Part shown: in pieces, positions 42,293 through 54,724 of the stretch
Numbering within the stretch: the first letter of the stretch is position 1
How the letters are laid out: each line of letters opens with the position of its first letter
NCBI GenBank assembly: GCA_900155495.1
Contig: FTLJ01000227.1
Location: forward strand, 1-64,000
Source: Porogramme epimiltina
Taxonomy: Eukaryota > Basidiomycota > Agaricomycetes > Polyporales > Polyporaceae
Direction: 5' to 3'
Length of the DNA stretch: 64,000 bases
The notes under the pieces: model-generated
Database searches by the model: none
What the model was told of the DNA's origin: nothing
The model's input: the letters and a program-made list of their open reading frames with translations, nothing else
Program-made: the position numbers and the translations under genes

Positions 42293-44450
42293 ATGGCCAG
42301 CCACTCAATTCGCATTCCGATAATCCCTCTCCCGATTAGGGCACCTCGCGTAGTGACTGGTATAGCAGATTTATCGCCTCCGCTTCAAGCTCCGGACGCC
42401 TGCTCCAGTCAGGGATTACTTCCCATCGAGTGCCCGCGCGACCACCCCCGTCTGGCCAAGAGAATTCGGAGATGCTGTGAGCTCGCTGAGCGCGACGGGT
42501 ACGGGTGGGTGTGGATCGACTCGTGCTGCATCGACAAGACGAGCAGCACCGAGCTTTCAGAAGCCATCAACTCTATGTTCACCTGGTACGCCCTCTCCGA
42601 GGTCTGCTACGCCTTCCTCGAGGACGTGCACGCCGACGACGACCCGCATGCCGCGGGGTCGCAGTTCCGCCGTGCGCGCTGGCACACGCGTGGCTGGACG
42701 CTGCAGGAGCTGCTCGCGCCGTCGTTCGTCGTGTTCTACTCGGCGGAATGGGAGCGCATCGGGACAAAGCACGACCTACGTATGCCCCTCCGCGACTCGA
42801 CGGGCATCCACGAGCTCTACCTCATCCGCGAGATACCGTTCCACACGGCCCCCATCGCCAGGCGGATGTCGTGGGCGGCGTACCGCACGACGACGCGCGT
42901 CGAGGACGAGGCGTACAGTCTTCTCGGGCTGTTTGACGTGAATATGCCCACGCTGTATGGCGAAGGAAGAGGGGCGTTCCAACGATTGCAGGCCGAGCTG
43001 GCGAACAAGTACTCGGACACGACGCTCTTTGCTTGGGGTGGCTGGTACGACAGGACCCACGATATCCTTCTCCCTGTTTCCCTTTCGGCCATGCACACCG
43101 GGTTCCAGAAGAACGCACACAGCGAAAGGTTCCTATTTGCAACATCGCCCAAGGATTACAGGGGGGGACGAGCGATACACTACACACCGGACATCACGGG
43201 CGACGCGATCCTCCAGCCTTATTTGTCTTGGCAGTGGAACGAGGACGTATGTATTCTTCGTCGAGCAGCTATCGTGACTGTAAACTAAAACTTGGGTGCA
43301 GCACAAGCAGGTTATCGGCGACAAGCAGACCACTGGTCCGTTTGGAAGCATAGAGATTCCGTCTTACAAAGTGACTAGTCAGGGCATGAAATGTCGATTC
43401 CCTATCGCCGAGGTCGACGGTATCACCATTGCTGTCCTACTGGCGAACGCTCGAGAAGACCACTTCGGCCTACTTCTCCACCCTGCGAGCAGTACTGAGG
43501 TCCAAGACCCGGGTTGTGCGGCCTACTATGTCTCATGGGCCTTTCAACTCGGTCAATCCTTCTCCATACGACGCATAGCCTCCCTGGGGCCCGACCTCTA
43601 CAACCTGCGTTTCAGGGGAAAGGCTGTCCACGCAACCTGGCGCAACATCTTGATCAGGTCCCAGCCTCGCATAAGCGAACGCGCTGACGGGGCGCACCTT
43701 GTGCTACGCTTCTCCCCTGATTTGGCACCAACCCCTTTCCGTGTCCCCCGACACCTCCTCCACACACTATGCGCACTGAAATTCGTCCCTGAGGCCTCCA
43801 ACACGGCAGAGAAAACGGATACAACCACTGGACAGGCGACGCATATAACCTTCGCTGACGCCATCGCGAGCGAGGCCATAGGCATTACCCTCGGAATCTG
43901 CACCCCGACGCCCGCAGAGACAACGCCGCGGCACTGGGCACGCGCCGAGCAGAGATACCTGTCTACTTGGACGCAGCCGTGGGCTAAGGACGTTGCGCAT
44001 GACTGCGCCCAGGACCACGTGGACGACTGGCCAGAGCATACGCGCGAGTTCGGAGACTCCGCGCGCACGATACGGCTGTCATTCGCGCCGTGCCCGCACG
44101 CGCTCGAGAGGGCCCGCGTTCTGGGGCTCGAGCTCTCGGGGAGCGTGTACGAGAAGATCCAGCAGAACGCAGGGGTGTCTCTTTCGGCGCGGACACGTCT
44201 CGGAGGGGTGGGAAGCAGGGGCGGGGCGTCGGATGGCAATTCTTCTACCGTCGTATCCTCTGGTTCTGGCGCAAAAAACGTAGAGCACGGGGACGCACCA
44301 GATAGAGTCGCTGAGAGTCCCCAACGCCAAGAGGGTCCTAGGCCGCACTTAGGGGTGTTGGTCGGGGCCCCCATCGTTTCTAGTGCTATCGTTGCAGGAT
44401 TTGTGTCACTCATGCTAAGCCACGCCTTTGTAAGTGCACAGTCACAATAG
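42293..44450 (+). CDS. HET-domain protein with missing N-terminal motif and C-terminal membrane segment
   Basis: Two exons (42293-43246 and 43302-44450, phase 0) give 700 residues. HET blocks present: YGWVWIDSCCIDKTSSTELS, INSMFTWYALSEVCYAFLED, GWTLQELLAPSFVVFYS and YSLLGLFDVNMPTLYGEGRGAFQRL. The expected start (MWLL then YAILSHxW) is absent: the first 65 residues (ASHSIRIPIIPLPIRAPRVV onward) are Pro/Ile/Arg-rich and unlike HET. No upstream exon supplying it was found between 42040 and 42293. Near the C-terminus a hydrophobic segment (VLVGAPIVSSAIVAGFVSLM) follows a low-complexity Gly/Ser region and could anchor the protein in a membrane. Function in non-self recognition and cell death is inferred from the family. 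Truncation, a missed exon or a variant HET design are all possible. Confidence 0.85.
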
Positions 44451-46725
44451 ACAGAAAGAGGAGGACGTGTAGGGCAGACTACTCACAAGGACGTCGCTCA
44501 TCATGGTATCCACTCGATCTTTGCCCTCCATGCTGTGGTCGGCATTTCGGCGTTTGCCTTTCGTGGGTCGGGGTGCGGTCACGGAAAGTCGCCGAGGGTT
44601 TCCTGACTGAATAGAGATAAAGACCCGCAGCTCAGGGGGAGGAGCAGAGGAGAAGTGCGAGAATTCAACGTTCAACTCGAAGACCTCGTCGCCCGCTCAC
44701 CGTAGAATTTCGCTGATTTGGTCACGTGCACATAGGGCTTGTGTTGATTGGCGCCCAGGCTCGTGCCTAGCATGTCAGTACAGTACTGCGCCGCGCCTCT
44801 AAAAGATCTTAGACAGAACGTGAAAGGACATGGAAACTCGAGCCTGTCTTTTCTGAGTGAGATATGCCAACTACGCAGGAGCTCAGCATGAACGAACGCC
44901 TCTCAATGCGGCGATAAATGCACAAAATGTACTGACCAAGGAATCGGTTCCTGGCTCAAAGGCTGCTCAGTGCTACAAGGTCAATGCATGTCTAGTACTA
45001 GCTAGTGCGCTTCGGAGTGAACGCGGGTCCCCTGAGTGCAGCAGAACTCGCGGTCTGGCTGTGTGGTAATCGCCTGCGTCATGAATTCCCTGACACGTTC
45101 TAACGCTGTCGCAAGGAGATAGTCAGTGCACCTCGCGCGGTAGAGTGCTGGTCTCAGGAGCCTCTTTACTTGTACCGGTAGAAGGTTGAGAGTGAAGCTC
45201 GACGGAAGAAGGTGGTTGCTGCGGTAAGGAAGCGCCTCCCATGATGTGGGCTTAGGGTCGGAGGGTCCAGACTTGTCGCTCTTCACATACATATCAAATC
45301 AACATGGCGCTGTGATACGTTCGAGTTCAATAGCATTGGATCGTTCGCATGGCAGAGGATCGGGGCGAATGATAGTTATCGAAAGGAATGGGAGAGCAGA
45401 GAAGCCAGACGCAAACTCCAAGACTTCGAAACTTTGCCGTGCTGGTCACGGTCAGATGAGCGCTAACTGAGATCGCGCCTATAATCTCGGCCTGCCCAGA
45501 ATTCCTCATGTGTGCCTGAAAAGGAAAGGGAATAGATTGGCGTAAGAAGCCGCGGGCTCTGCATATGCGCCCACCACCATCGTGTCAGTCATGAGTACTG
45601 CTAGGATGCTGAAGGGCATTGCTTCGGCCCTTCTGAAATTGCAAGAATAAAGTTCGCATGCATGAGGCACATGTGCGTCTTCCATCTGTCGTTTACCTGA
45701 GATTCGGTCCTTACCATGAGGCAAGTATTTCCGGGACTGCGCCCGCATTGGGGTGAGGACTATACAAGCTACACATAGAGAGTTTCATTCTTCCTCAAGT
45801 GCACCTCGCGCTGCCAACGCTGATTGTTGGAGTGATAGAAGCTGTGGCTAGGTACGCGCCGTTATAGCATACGTGCGCATTGTATGTCCTACAGCCCGCG
45901 AATGTGCAGGCCTGCCATCATGGGAAGAGGTAAGTGGTGGCTTTGGTCTCCCTACAAGAGGCAAATCTTTCTCTTCCTTTGTACCTGCGCAGCTCTTCTG
46001 TGCGGCACGGGCGAATTCGAAGGATGCTACAAACGGCGAGATGACAGCTGTTCGTATCCACCCCTAGGATCCGGAGAGAAGCTGGGGTATTCAAGAAGCT
46101 CCTCAATGAGCCTCCATGGGCTCCATAAAGACATCGACAGGTCCCCTCGAGAAGGGGCGCCTGAGCGCGTGGAGGAGTTCCCTGAGGAAAGCGACGTTAT
46201 GACACCCTGACATCATGGCCTACGGATGTGCAATAAACCGTAAATGTGCACGCCTAAAGTTCCCTTCCACATCCACGCATTGGGGCTGCTGTATAGAGTA
46301 TTCTAGTTGATTACGGTAGCACGGCGAACTTGCCCGAGTTCGAACGAACTGGTCACACCCAGCCTCATCACACTCTGCACGACCACCGAGGCTGATCACT
46401 CTGGAGTCTGGATTTGCGCAGCCTGCTGGTCCTCAATAAATATGGATGGAGCGTGAAGATCATATTGGTAAATGACTACAGCGATCTCTCGCGCCAAGGG
46501 CCTCCACTTGGTCCATCTCAAAGCAGTGAAGCGCTGCCCCGAATGTCCGCAATGACTGGATATCATCGTGATGTGTCTCACGCAGCACCGTGACACAAGC
46601 GTCCCGATACCCCTTCCATACAATTGCAAGATGTTCTGCTACAGGGATCCCGAAGTCGTCTCTGCTGAGCGTACGACGATGAGAAGCAGGGATCAGTTTG
46701 AGTCCTCAATGCGAAGTGCTTACCA
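44451..46725. other. Gene-poor stretch
   Basis: 2.3 kb with only short frames. A minus frame at 44442-44675 ends in a GTGAGT donor but would have to overlap the HET gene. Another at 46396-46629 (ALRWTKWRPLAREIAVVIYQYD) looks protein-like but stands alone; it could be a downstream remnant. No repeat or tRNA recognised. Confidence 0.4.
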
Positions 46726-48442
46726 TTAAGATGGCGACTCTATATCTTCTCCAAGGGCACCCGCAACGCCGTCAAAACGCTCCCCGTCATGAGAGTCTTG
46801 CTCCATGCTCGTGTGATGACTAGGACCTGTAGTACTCGAAGTCAACGAGAGTTGAACTCGTAGAATGTACCATAGTCTACCTTCTGGCATCATCCGGTTC
46901 CTTCCTTGAGGATCATTGTTGCCTGCCTGTGCGCTCTCAGCGATTTGGTCCTGAACGTCGATGCCGAGGTCGACGACAGTGTCCCCGACACATCCTTTCC
47001 CAATGGCCTCCTCTGAGCACCGCCTACTCCTACCACGGACCTCGTCGGGCACGCGATCACCATCATTGACAGCGCGGAGGACAACTTGCGGTTTCAAGAG
47101 TACTCGAGTCTTCAGCGTGAAATCGTCATGGTGTCTCCTTGAAGCAGGTGACTCTTCCATCAACCCGAGGCCCGTTGTGCATAAAACGCGGCGTTCTGAT
47201 GAAGAGGAGGGTGGGGGAGTGCCGAAATACACACCACTGTCTTCCATACAATGACTGTCGAATACACTGCCTGCTGAAGCTGTGAAGAGACTGAAATCCC
47301 GAGATACAACCTGCTCCCCGCTGATTTTCTGAAACTGAAGGGAAATGTTGACGATCTTGCGCAGCTCGGTCTCGTATTCTCTTGTAACGATGCCCGTGAG
47401 GGTTTCTCGTGACCCTTCAGCTTTACACGCGATAAGAGTATCGACGACAACATTGATGAGATCTTGCGTAAAATCTTCCACCTGGCGACGAAGGAACGAG
47501 CGCAGGTGCGTGCGCGTGAGTATCCGCCACCGTGCGGCTATCGAGTAACGCTCTTGTACCCGAGTGTTAAGCAACTGTGATAATCTCGGAGGCGTTGTGA
47601 CTAGACTTACCTCGAGCCCTCATCATCCTGTAGACCTCAGTCAGGTCTTGCCCGTTGTTTCCAGGTACTCCAAGGTCCCAGCTCATGGCCAAACCCATCG
47701 CGTATACTGACATGGCCGATTGCAGAGAAGTCTCCACGACGGAAGAGAGGAGATCGGGATTGATAGAGTGGAAAACGGAGAGGAGAGGGGACTCAGGTAG
47801 TATAGATAGACCGGGCGTTGAATCCAACTCAGCTTGACCATCATCGTAGGTGACAGAAGGCTCTCCGGACACGTACCCGGCGACCTGGAATATCTCGTCG
47901 TTGAGCCTGCGAACTATACTTTTCACTTCTTCATCCGGGACCAAGTCCGCCAAAGAAAGGAACACCTCCGCATCTTTGAGGTCTCCGGACACCGTATTGA
48001 GGTGCGCTTGTGCCTCTTCGTACTTCTTCGTCATGATAGCTAACGAAGCCTCCTTCCATTCGATCACAGAGTCGCGTTCACGAATCTGGGCTTCGGTGTT
48101 GGTCAAACCTTCATGAAGCGTCCCAGCACGACAAATCTCAGCCTCGAGGGCCCGCTTTGACTCCTCTTCTTTCAGCTTCAACGCATTCCTGAGCTTCGCT
48201 ATCTGCTCGACATAACCTTCTGAGGCTATTGAGTGTATGCGCCGTTCTTCCTCAATCTTGCGCCGGAGACCTTCTATGACGAGATGTTGCCCTTCCCCTC
48301 AATATAGGATGAGCCAGATCTCTTGAAACCTCAATTGAAATTTATAATCACCTGCGAGCGTTCTCTTTATCGACAAACACCACTCCCTGACCCACGCATA
48401 TCCCAGCAGGAGCAAGGTGAAAACATTGAGGAAGAGGGGCAT
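46726..48442 (-). CDS. Membrane-anchored coiled-coil protein, agaricomycete-specific
   Basis: Three exons (48442-48352, 48273-47611, 47552-46726) close to 526 residues. The first 20 residues (MPLFLNVFTLLLLGYAWVRE) form a likely membrane anchor. A coiled coil of about 110 residues follows (KRTLAEGLRRKIEEERRIHS; EEQ/EAE-type heptads to KKYEEAQAHLNTV). The globular part has signatures I associate with a lineage-specific family of unknown function: LADLVPDEEVKSIVRRLNDEI, SSVVETSLQSAMSVYAMGLA, ARWRILTRTHLRSFLR and VLLKPQVVL. The stretch after VVLRAVNDGD is unlike the family as I know it and could include an unspliced tail. Related proteins often occur in many copies per genome; no role is established. 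Confidence 0.72.
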
Positions 48443-48913
48443 GGAGAGGAAGAGGTAACGCCTAGTGCAAGCACAACCGTCATACGAATTAAGTGCTCTA
48501 TTTCCCTGATCATGTGAGCACCTCAGACCCTCGGGTAGGGAATGGGAGGTGTTGGCAGCGCCAGAGATAGAAGGTGGTGACTACCCTACCGCAGCACACC
48601 TATCGCCTGCCCAGGGAGGGTCCATGCTCCGGCGCGGTCGCATCCAGAAGGTCGGTGATGGAAGCCAAAAGGCGGTGGAAGACGTAAACGGGCACATAGT
48701 TCGCCGGTCCCTTTTCAGTGAGGACGCCGATCGGTGCAAGACTCCGCTCCTTCACACCGACACGTACGGCAGGGCACCGAGTGACTGTTTTGAAACGTTG
48801 TTCACGATGAATAGCGCTGGGACTAAGAGCTAATCGTATTAAACGGTGTTGACCCCGTATCTTGTCCCTTGGTGATCACACTCCATCTCCTACGATTTCT
48901 CGTCTTCGACTCT
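48443..48913. other. Divergent intergenic region
   Basis: Shared upstream region of the coiled-coil gene (minus) and Hsp70-like copy 2 (plus). A 94-codon plus frame (48549-48833) is not recognisable. No clear TATA box. Confidence 0.5.
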
Positions 48914-51338
48914 ATGACAGCAAAGCTAACCGTTCCTGCCTACAAGGGCTCGAAAAGGTCCTTAGTGCTCGGGGTGGATATCGGCACCACGTATTCTGGG
49001 GTGTCCTATGCTCTTCTGGAACCAGGACGTGCTCCCGAGATTAAACCCGTCTCCAGGTACACGTCCATCTCAGCGTACTATGCGATATATTGATGACTGC
49101 TCTCAGATTTCCTGGAAATCAAGGGAGTCCTATAGGAAGCTTCAGGATCCCAACTGCCATTTGCTACCGCCTCGACGGATCTATGTACAAGTGCGGCGCC
49201 GAAGCGGATGGTCTAGAGCAATACTGTTCGGGGGGGCCAGATGAAGACTCTGCTGACGAGGAAGATGGCGATAATCCGAGGTACGAAGATCTGGTGTTCT
49301 ATCGTTTGTACGTGAAAAATTAGTTGGCCCCAACTCGGACGAGTGTGTACATGTGATGAGTTTTTTTCCCGCTATGGCAGGTTCAAGTTGTCGCTCTTCG
49401 ACGGAACCCACCAAATCAATCCACCATTACTCCCTAGTCTCTCAATCATTCAACTCATGGCCGATTTCATCAGATACATGTTCAAGTGCACTGAAGAATA
49501 TTTCACAGATAGCGAGCCAATCATCAGGAAACACTGGGATGAGCTCAAGACGGACATTCATTTCGTCTTCGGTCATCCCAACGGCGGAGGAGGCGCACAT
49601 CAAGAACAAATGCGTGAAGCGGCAATACGAGGTCTCGATCTCAAGACTCTCGAAGAGCATTCAAGGATTCACTTTGTTACTGAGGGGGAGGCGAGCATGC
49701 TCTATTGTGTACATCATGGATGGGTGGCTTCCCTAAACGAGGTAAGTAGTACCGTGTGTAGTGTATAATATGCGAGCTAACGACCATGGCTCAGAACAAC
49801 ACCTCTACCAAGGGGTGCAATGTGATGGTGGTCGACGCGGGGGGTGGAACTGTTGACATTAGCAGCTATCACTTTTCCTCAGGCTCAGAGCTGTCTGCGA
49901 GGGAGATTTCTCAGCCTAAGCGTAGGTCTTGCGTATATTCCCCTCATAGTTCCCCGCTGAAATGGCTTACTAGATGTTGCACAAGGATCGACCTTGGTTA
50001 CACGAAGGCTTGAAGAACTTCTAAAGAGTACGAGTTGCTGAATGCTATAAGAACTACAACTGATTCTTGTTAATCATAGATCGTCTACAAGGACCAGCTT
50101 ACGACGACGGAAACATTATCCGACAGATTTGCCGGGTGTTCGACACAGGCGCAAAGCTTACATTTACCGAGCCTCCGCGGAAGGAAACTCGCATCAACGT
50201 GCGGCTGCCGGAAGGTAACAGCAGCAATCTCAAGCTGAAAAACGGGGCTCCGGCGCTCACACGGTACGTATCACCGTAAAGATATATGCAGCTTGCTTAC
50301 CACTCACCATTGTATCAGAGAAGAGATGGTATCCCTGTTCCTGCCGTCCCTGACCGAAATCCTTAGGATTGCTCGCCAGCAATTCAAGACGGCTCGGTCC
50401 CCTATATCGGTACCGTCGATTTTGCACAGGCTTCATGAGTTCACGCTGAATAAGCAACAATTTATAGACTGTCCTCTTCGTTGGAGGATTCGCCTGTAAC
50501 GAATGGCTTTATGAAAACCTCAAGAGAGATCTGAGTAGTGCACCTTTTTGCTTCTCCGTGTTCCGACCCGAGTACCCTCGGTACGTACTCCTTCCTAGTC
50601 GCACTATAACAGGAGCAAACCGTTTGTGTGTACCTCAGGCATAAGGAAGTTTCACACGGGGCTGTCGCGTACTATGTGGACCGATTTGTAATTCACAGAA
50701 TAGCGAGGCACACGCTGGGTACTCCTGTGGCCGTGCAGTTCAACATGCTCAATCCAGAGCATATAGAGCGCCTCGAGCCCGGTTTGGCAGGCCTCAGCCC
50801 CCAGGGTATCGTACTTGACCATGGATTTTCGACAATCGTGGAGAGAGTAAGATACTCATAGAGATGGAAACACATCTAACTGACCCCCGCTACGTAGAAT
50901 TCCTATACCAGAGAGGGTGAACCATTCATCTCCGATACCTTCGTTAGGTTTGCCACAGAGGAGAACAAGAGTCGCTTGAACTGCCTCGAAGAGGAGATAT
51001 TCTTGTATACAGGTGAGAGGAACACGCGCTGGATGGACACGGAGAGGGGTGAGTGAGCTGCAGTTTTGTTATATCATATGTCGTGCTGATACTATTCCCT
51101 AATAAGACCAATTTCAGCGTTTGTGTGTCGTTCGGGCCGTTATTCAAGATCAGGAGCCTGAAAGAGTGAATCACGGCCCTCGGGTGATGTACAAGAGGGT
51201 GTTCCGTCTTGTGATCGACTTTTCTCCCGCTTATCAGGCGTATATTCAATGGGACCACGACGTGCGTACTTAGTTTCTAATGATTTTGGTGTTGGATTAC
51301 GACGCGTAAGCAATTTCTAGGGGAGAACAACAGAGTAG
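48914..51338 (+). CDS. Hsp70-family ATPase-like protein, copy 2 (divergent)
   Basis: Met 48914 starts exon 1 with VLGVDIGTTYSGVSYALLEP (phosphate loop 1). Later exons carry GHPNGGGGAHQEQMREAAI, IHFVTEGEASMLYC, VVDAGGGTVDISSYHFSS (phosphate loop 2), LFVGGFACNEWLYENL (adenosine motif) and HKEVSHGAVAYYVDRFVIH. About ten exons can be joined by good splice sites, and all are open. The C-terminal part (VIDFSPAYQAYIQWDHD) differs from copies 1 and 3. The most likely last exon adds only GRTTE before TAG at 51336-51338, so the usual family ending is missing; a stop at 51270-51272 without the last splice is the alternative. It is clearly the most diverged of the three copies, yet its ATP-binding motifs are intact, suggesting a kept function. 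Same strand as copy 3, 0.9 kb downstream. Confidence 0.85.
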
Positions 51339-52215
51339 GTTCTCTAGCTGACTCGTGGACCGCTCACAACGCTTACCGTTTATGTTGAAAGCGGTCACAG
51401 GCACATCATTCCTCTCGAGAACTAGCCCCATCGTCTACAACGTAGTAGCAAGAAGTGTTTACTAGCAAACACGCCTCCCCCGAGTGTCACATGTACAGCC
51501 CCGAATTTCGAGTTGTGCCTCTGATATCGTCATTTGTACTGGCACATTGATTCTTCAAATCATGATACTCACCCTCTCCTGTTATGAATGATCCACTTCG
51601 GGAGAACACATCGGTATATGCGACGTCTTCGCATCGCTACAAAGGAGCAGCGAGCTCTTGTCGATCCTTTCTCGAGACCAAGTCCCTTGGCCGTCGGGTC
51701 AGACTGCTAGACGCTCCGTGTGTGCTGCGGTAAGGGAACTGGCGCTTGCTGGCAGCCGATCGGCAAGGGTCAACCTTGTACTGTCCATGTCTATGTTGCC
51801 GTTCGCAGATCACAAAGGTATGTTACTAGAGGAATAGTTGATGCAGTTCTTTGATCTTCAGCTGAATAGGACTGAAAGCTTTAAAGCGTACCCAAGAGTC
51901 CTGAGCTCATCTTCGTATATAACAAGGAAGTGCATGTGCTAACAAAGAGATTCGCTCCACACGCCGAAACCCTGCCTGTTGCTGTAGTGCGCCGTTCGTT
52001 GTATTGTGTAGATACTTAAGTTCGGACCTATGCCTTCCGCTAGGTCTAGGCCTTACTCGCTTCATTCCAGCATGAATATGCGTGATGTATAGAGCCCTCG
52101 GTGACGCGCTACCGCAGCACCATCCTTCTAATCTCACGCCGCACTTGAAATTTCCTTCTGTCACCGCGACGTTGAGGTACCGCGAAATCTTGTCGCCTTT
52201 GATACTTGACACTGT
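51339..52215. other. Intergenic stretch between Hsp70-like copies 2 and 3
   Basis: No supported gene; short frames only. Contains the upstream region of copy 3. Confidence 0.5.
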
Positions 52216-54724
52216 ATGTCTACGTCTACCTTTCCCCCCTACAACGGTCCCAAGAAAACACTACTACTCAGCATCGACGTCGGAACGACTTTCTCCGGGG
52301 TTTCTTGATCCAGAAGAGATTCCCGAAATCAAGCCCGTTCTCCGGTGAGGCAACTTTGCTCCATAAATGTGCCGTTTTCAACGTTCGCTAACCAGTGGGT
52401 CAGCTATCCTGGACGAGAGGATGATCCCAGTGGCTTCAGGGTCCCAACGGTTGTGTGCTACCGCCCTAATGGCAGTGTGCATGCTTGTGGGGCCGAAGCC
52501 GAAGCTTTGGAAGAAGACATATCGAATGGTCTTTTGGAGCTCACAGAGGACGGTACCAAGGGGGAAGACTTGACTTTTGTGCGCCGGTGCGTGGTATTAG
52601 CCGTAGCTCTTCCCAGTTGCGCCCCTGACACCTGCGGAAGTTTCAAACTACACCTGCGACCGAAGAGTGTTGGTTCCGAAGATTCTATCACAAAGGGCCT
52701 TCCTCCTCTCCCCCCAGACAAGTCTGTCGTCGATGTTTTTGCCGATTTCTTGAAGTACATGTTCGAATGCGCAAAGAAGTACATCATCGACAGCCACGCG
52801 ATTGGCAAAGGCCTCTGGAAGCGCCTCCGGCATGACCTTATCTTCGTCCTGACACATCCTAACGGCTGGGAGGGCCCTCAGCAAGCCAAGATGCGCGAAG
52901 CCGCCATCATGGGTGGTCTCGTTCCCAATGCTGAAGCAGGGACGGAGCGCATACACTTCATCTCAGAGGGCGAAGCGAGCGTCCATTATTGCGTGAGGAA
53001 CGGCATGCTCAGCAGCGATGATGAGGTATGTGTCGCACGAAACCACTGTCAACTCGTTCGCTAATCGCAGAATTCCGCAGAGTGCGAGTTCCCGCGGAGC
53101 GGTCATGATCATCGATGCCGGCGGTGGGACGGTGGACCTCAGTAGCTATTCCTTCACTTCAATGGCCCCCATATCCGCCTCAGAGGCTGCTGCTCCCGGA
53201 TGTGAGTGTGTTACCCACCCTAGGGTCTATTTTTGATATTGAGATACACCCTCAGGCCTTCTGGAAGGAGCAACAATTGTGACTCAGAGGGCCGAAAGGT
53301 TCCTCATAGGTATACTCCACATTTACCTCCCTGTAGTCCGCTACTGACTGTTCAAATTAGAGCGTTTCAAATGGACGGCATATGGGGATAGCCAGGAAAT
53401 CAGAGCCATGGTCAAGTATTTCGATACAAGTATCAAGACAACATTCAAGAGATCATCCAGCAGGCCTATCCGCATCGACCACCACCTGCACAACAGGGAC
53501 GATGCAAAGTTGTGCCTCAAGCGCGGCTACCCCATGCTCTCCATGTGCGTACGTCTCGGCGTCGCCTCTGTGCCTGGGAAATTTACGTTCCGTTTCCACA
53601 TGTAGTGAGGAGATGAGGTCGTTCTTCCAACCAGCACTGGAGAGCATTATCGCAGAAGCTCGTACTCAATTCCAGAAGGCTATCTCAAGCCCCATCACTG
53701 TGCGCTGATTCACCGTCATCTCATAACACTGACTTTCTTTACTCACATGTCATATTTATATAGACCGCGTTTCTGTTAGGAGGCTTCGCATGCAATGACT
53801 GGTTGTATGAAAGCCTCAGAGATGCTCTACATGAGCAGTTCAGCATCGCTTTGTCTCGCGCGTCTGAGGTCAAGTAAGTGTGGCCAACCGGGACCGCCTG
53901 TAGACGTATCTGACGTGGCACGTTCACAGGAGCAAGGAAGTCGCGGACGGAGGCGTTTCCTTCTATCTAGAGAGTTTTGTTACGCACCGCACGGCAAAGC
54001 ATACTTACGGAACGAGGGTTTGTATCCCTTTTCTCCCCTCCCTTCCCGACCATAGGGAACGCGTTCAGCAAGTGGTACCTGGGCCCAGCGGTCCCGGGAT
54101 TCCTAACGGATTTGCGACCATTTTGAGAGAGGTGCGCAAACTCCTTATAGTGCCCTTGATTGCGCTGAACGCAATTCCTCCAGGGGTCGCGAGTGGAGGA
54201 CAATGAAGAGTTTTCTAGGTCGTTTGAATTGACGTTGCGAAGCCCCCGCGCACAGGTCTCTGACTACTCCAAGGACATTGTGAGCTATACCGGGCCTGCA
54301 GAAGCCATTCCCCTCTGGATGGACGTAAATCCAGGTGTGTGGTAGACACCGCTGGTGCTACGAGCCTAGGCTCAAGCTTACGATATGGTTTCAGATCAAT
54401 TCAAGCACGTATGCAATGTACGTGCGGACCTTTCCAAGGTGAAAGCAACAGCGTACATTGGTCCATTTGGGCTGTTCTATTCCAAGAGTTTCGAAATTAT
54501 CTTCATATGCGGCACGGAGCTTCGAGCGCAGATCCGGTGGCAACAGAATGTAAGCACCGTTTCTACGAGTGACAAGGATGCAGTGAAGACAATTCGCTCA
54601 CGCACACGTCTCTGGGGCTCTTTAGGGGAGAGAGAAGAGGTGAGTGCTCTATACGTGGTCGTATGTCCATGAACAACACTCATTTGTTACCAGGGGCCCT
54701 GCTCAGATCGTTTACGAAGAGTGA
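52216..54724 (+). pseudogene. Hsp70-family ATPase-like gene, copy 3, frameshifted in the phosphate loop
   Basis: Met 52216 opens SIDVGTTFSGVS, then an 11-nt deletion relative to copy 1 (between the Ser codon at 52303-52305 and GAT at 52307) shifts the frame and gives TGA at 52306-52308. The next residues, LDPEEIPEIKPVLR, follow in the +1 frame. Everything downstream looks intact and spliceable: THPNGWEGPQQAKMREAAI, IHFISEGEASVHYC, IIDAGGGTVDLSSYSF, LKRGYPMLSM, AFLLGGFACNDWLYESL, SKEVADGGVSFYLESF, GTELRAQIRWQQN, ending GPAQIVYEE at TGA 54722-54724. The lesion destroys a loop that binds ATP phosphate, so the gene is probably recently inactivated, unless an upstream exon restores the frame or the base calls are wrong. 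It is more like copy 1 (17938-20422) than its neighbour copy 2. Confidence 0.8.

Noticed and set aside
43598..44413. 271-codon minus-strand frame
   Set aside because: Antisense of the second HET gene exon; no motif.
45140..45180. tRNA-like stretch with a B-box/A-box resemblance
   Set aside because: No consistent acceptor, anticodon and T-arm pairing could be drawn.
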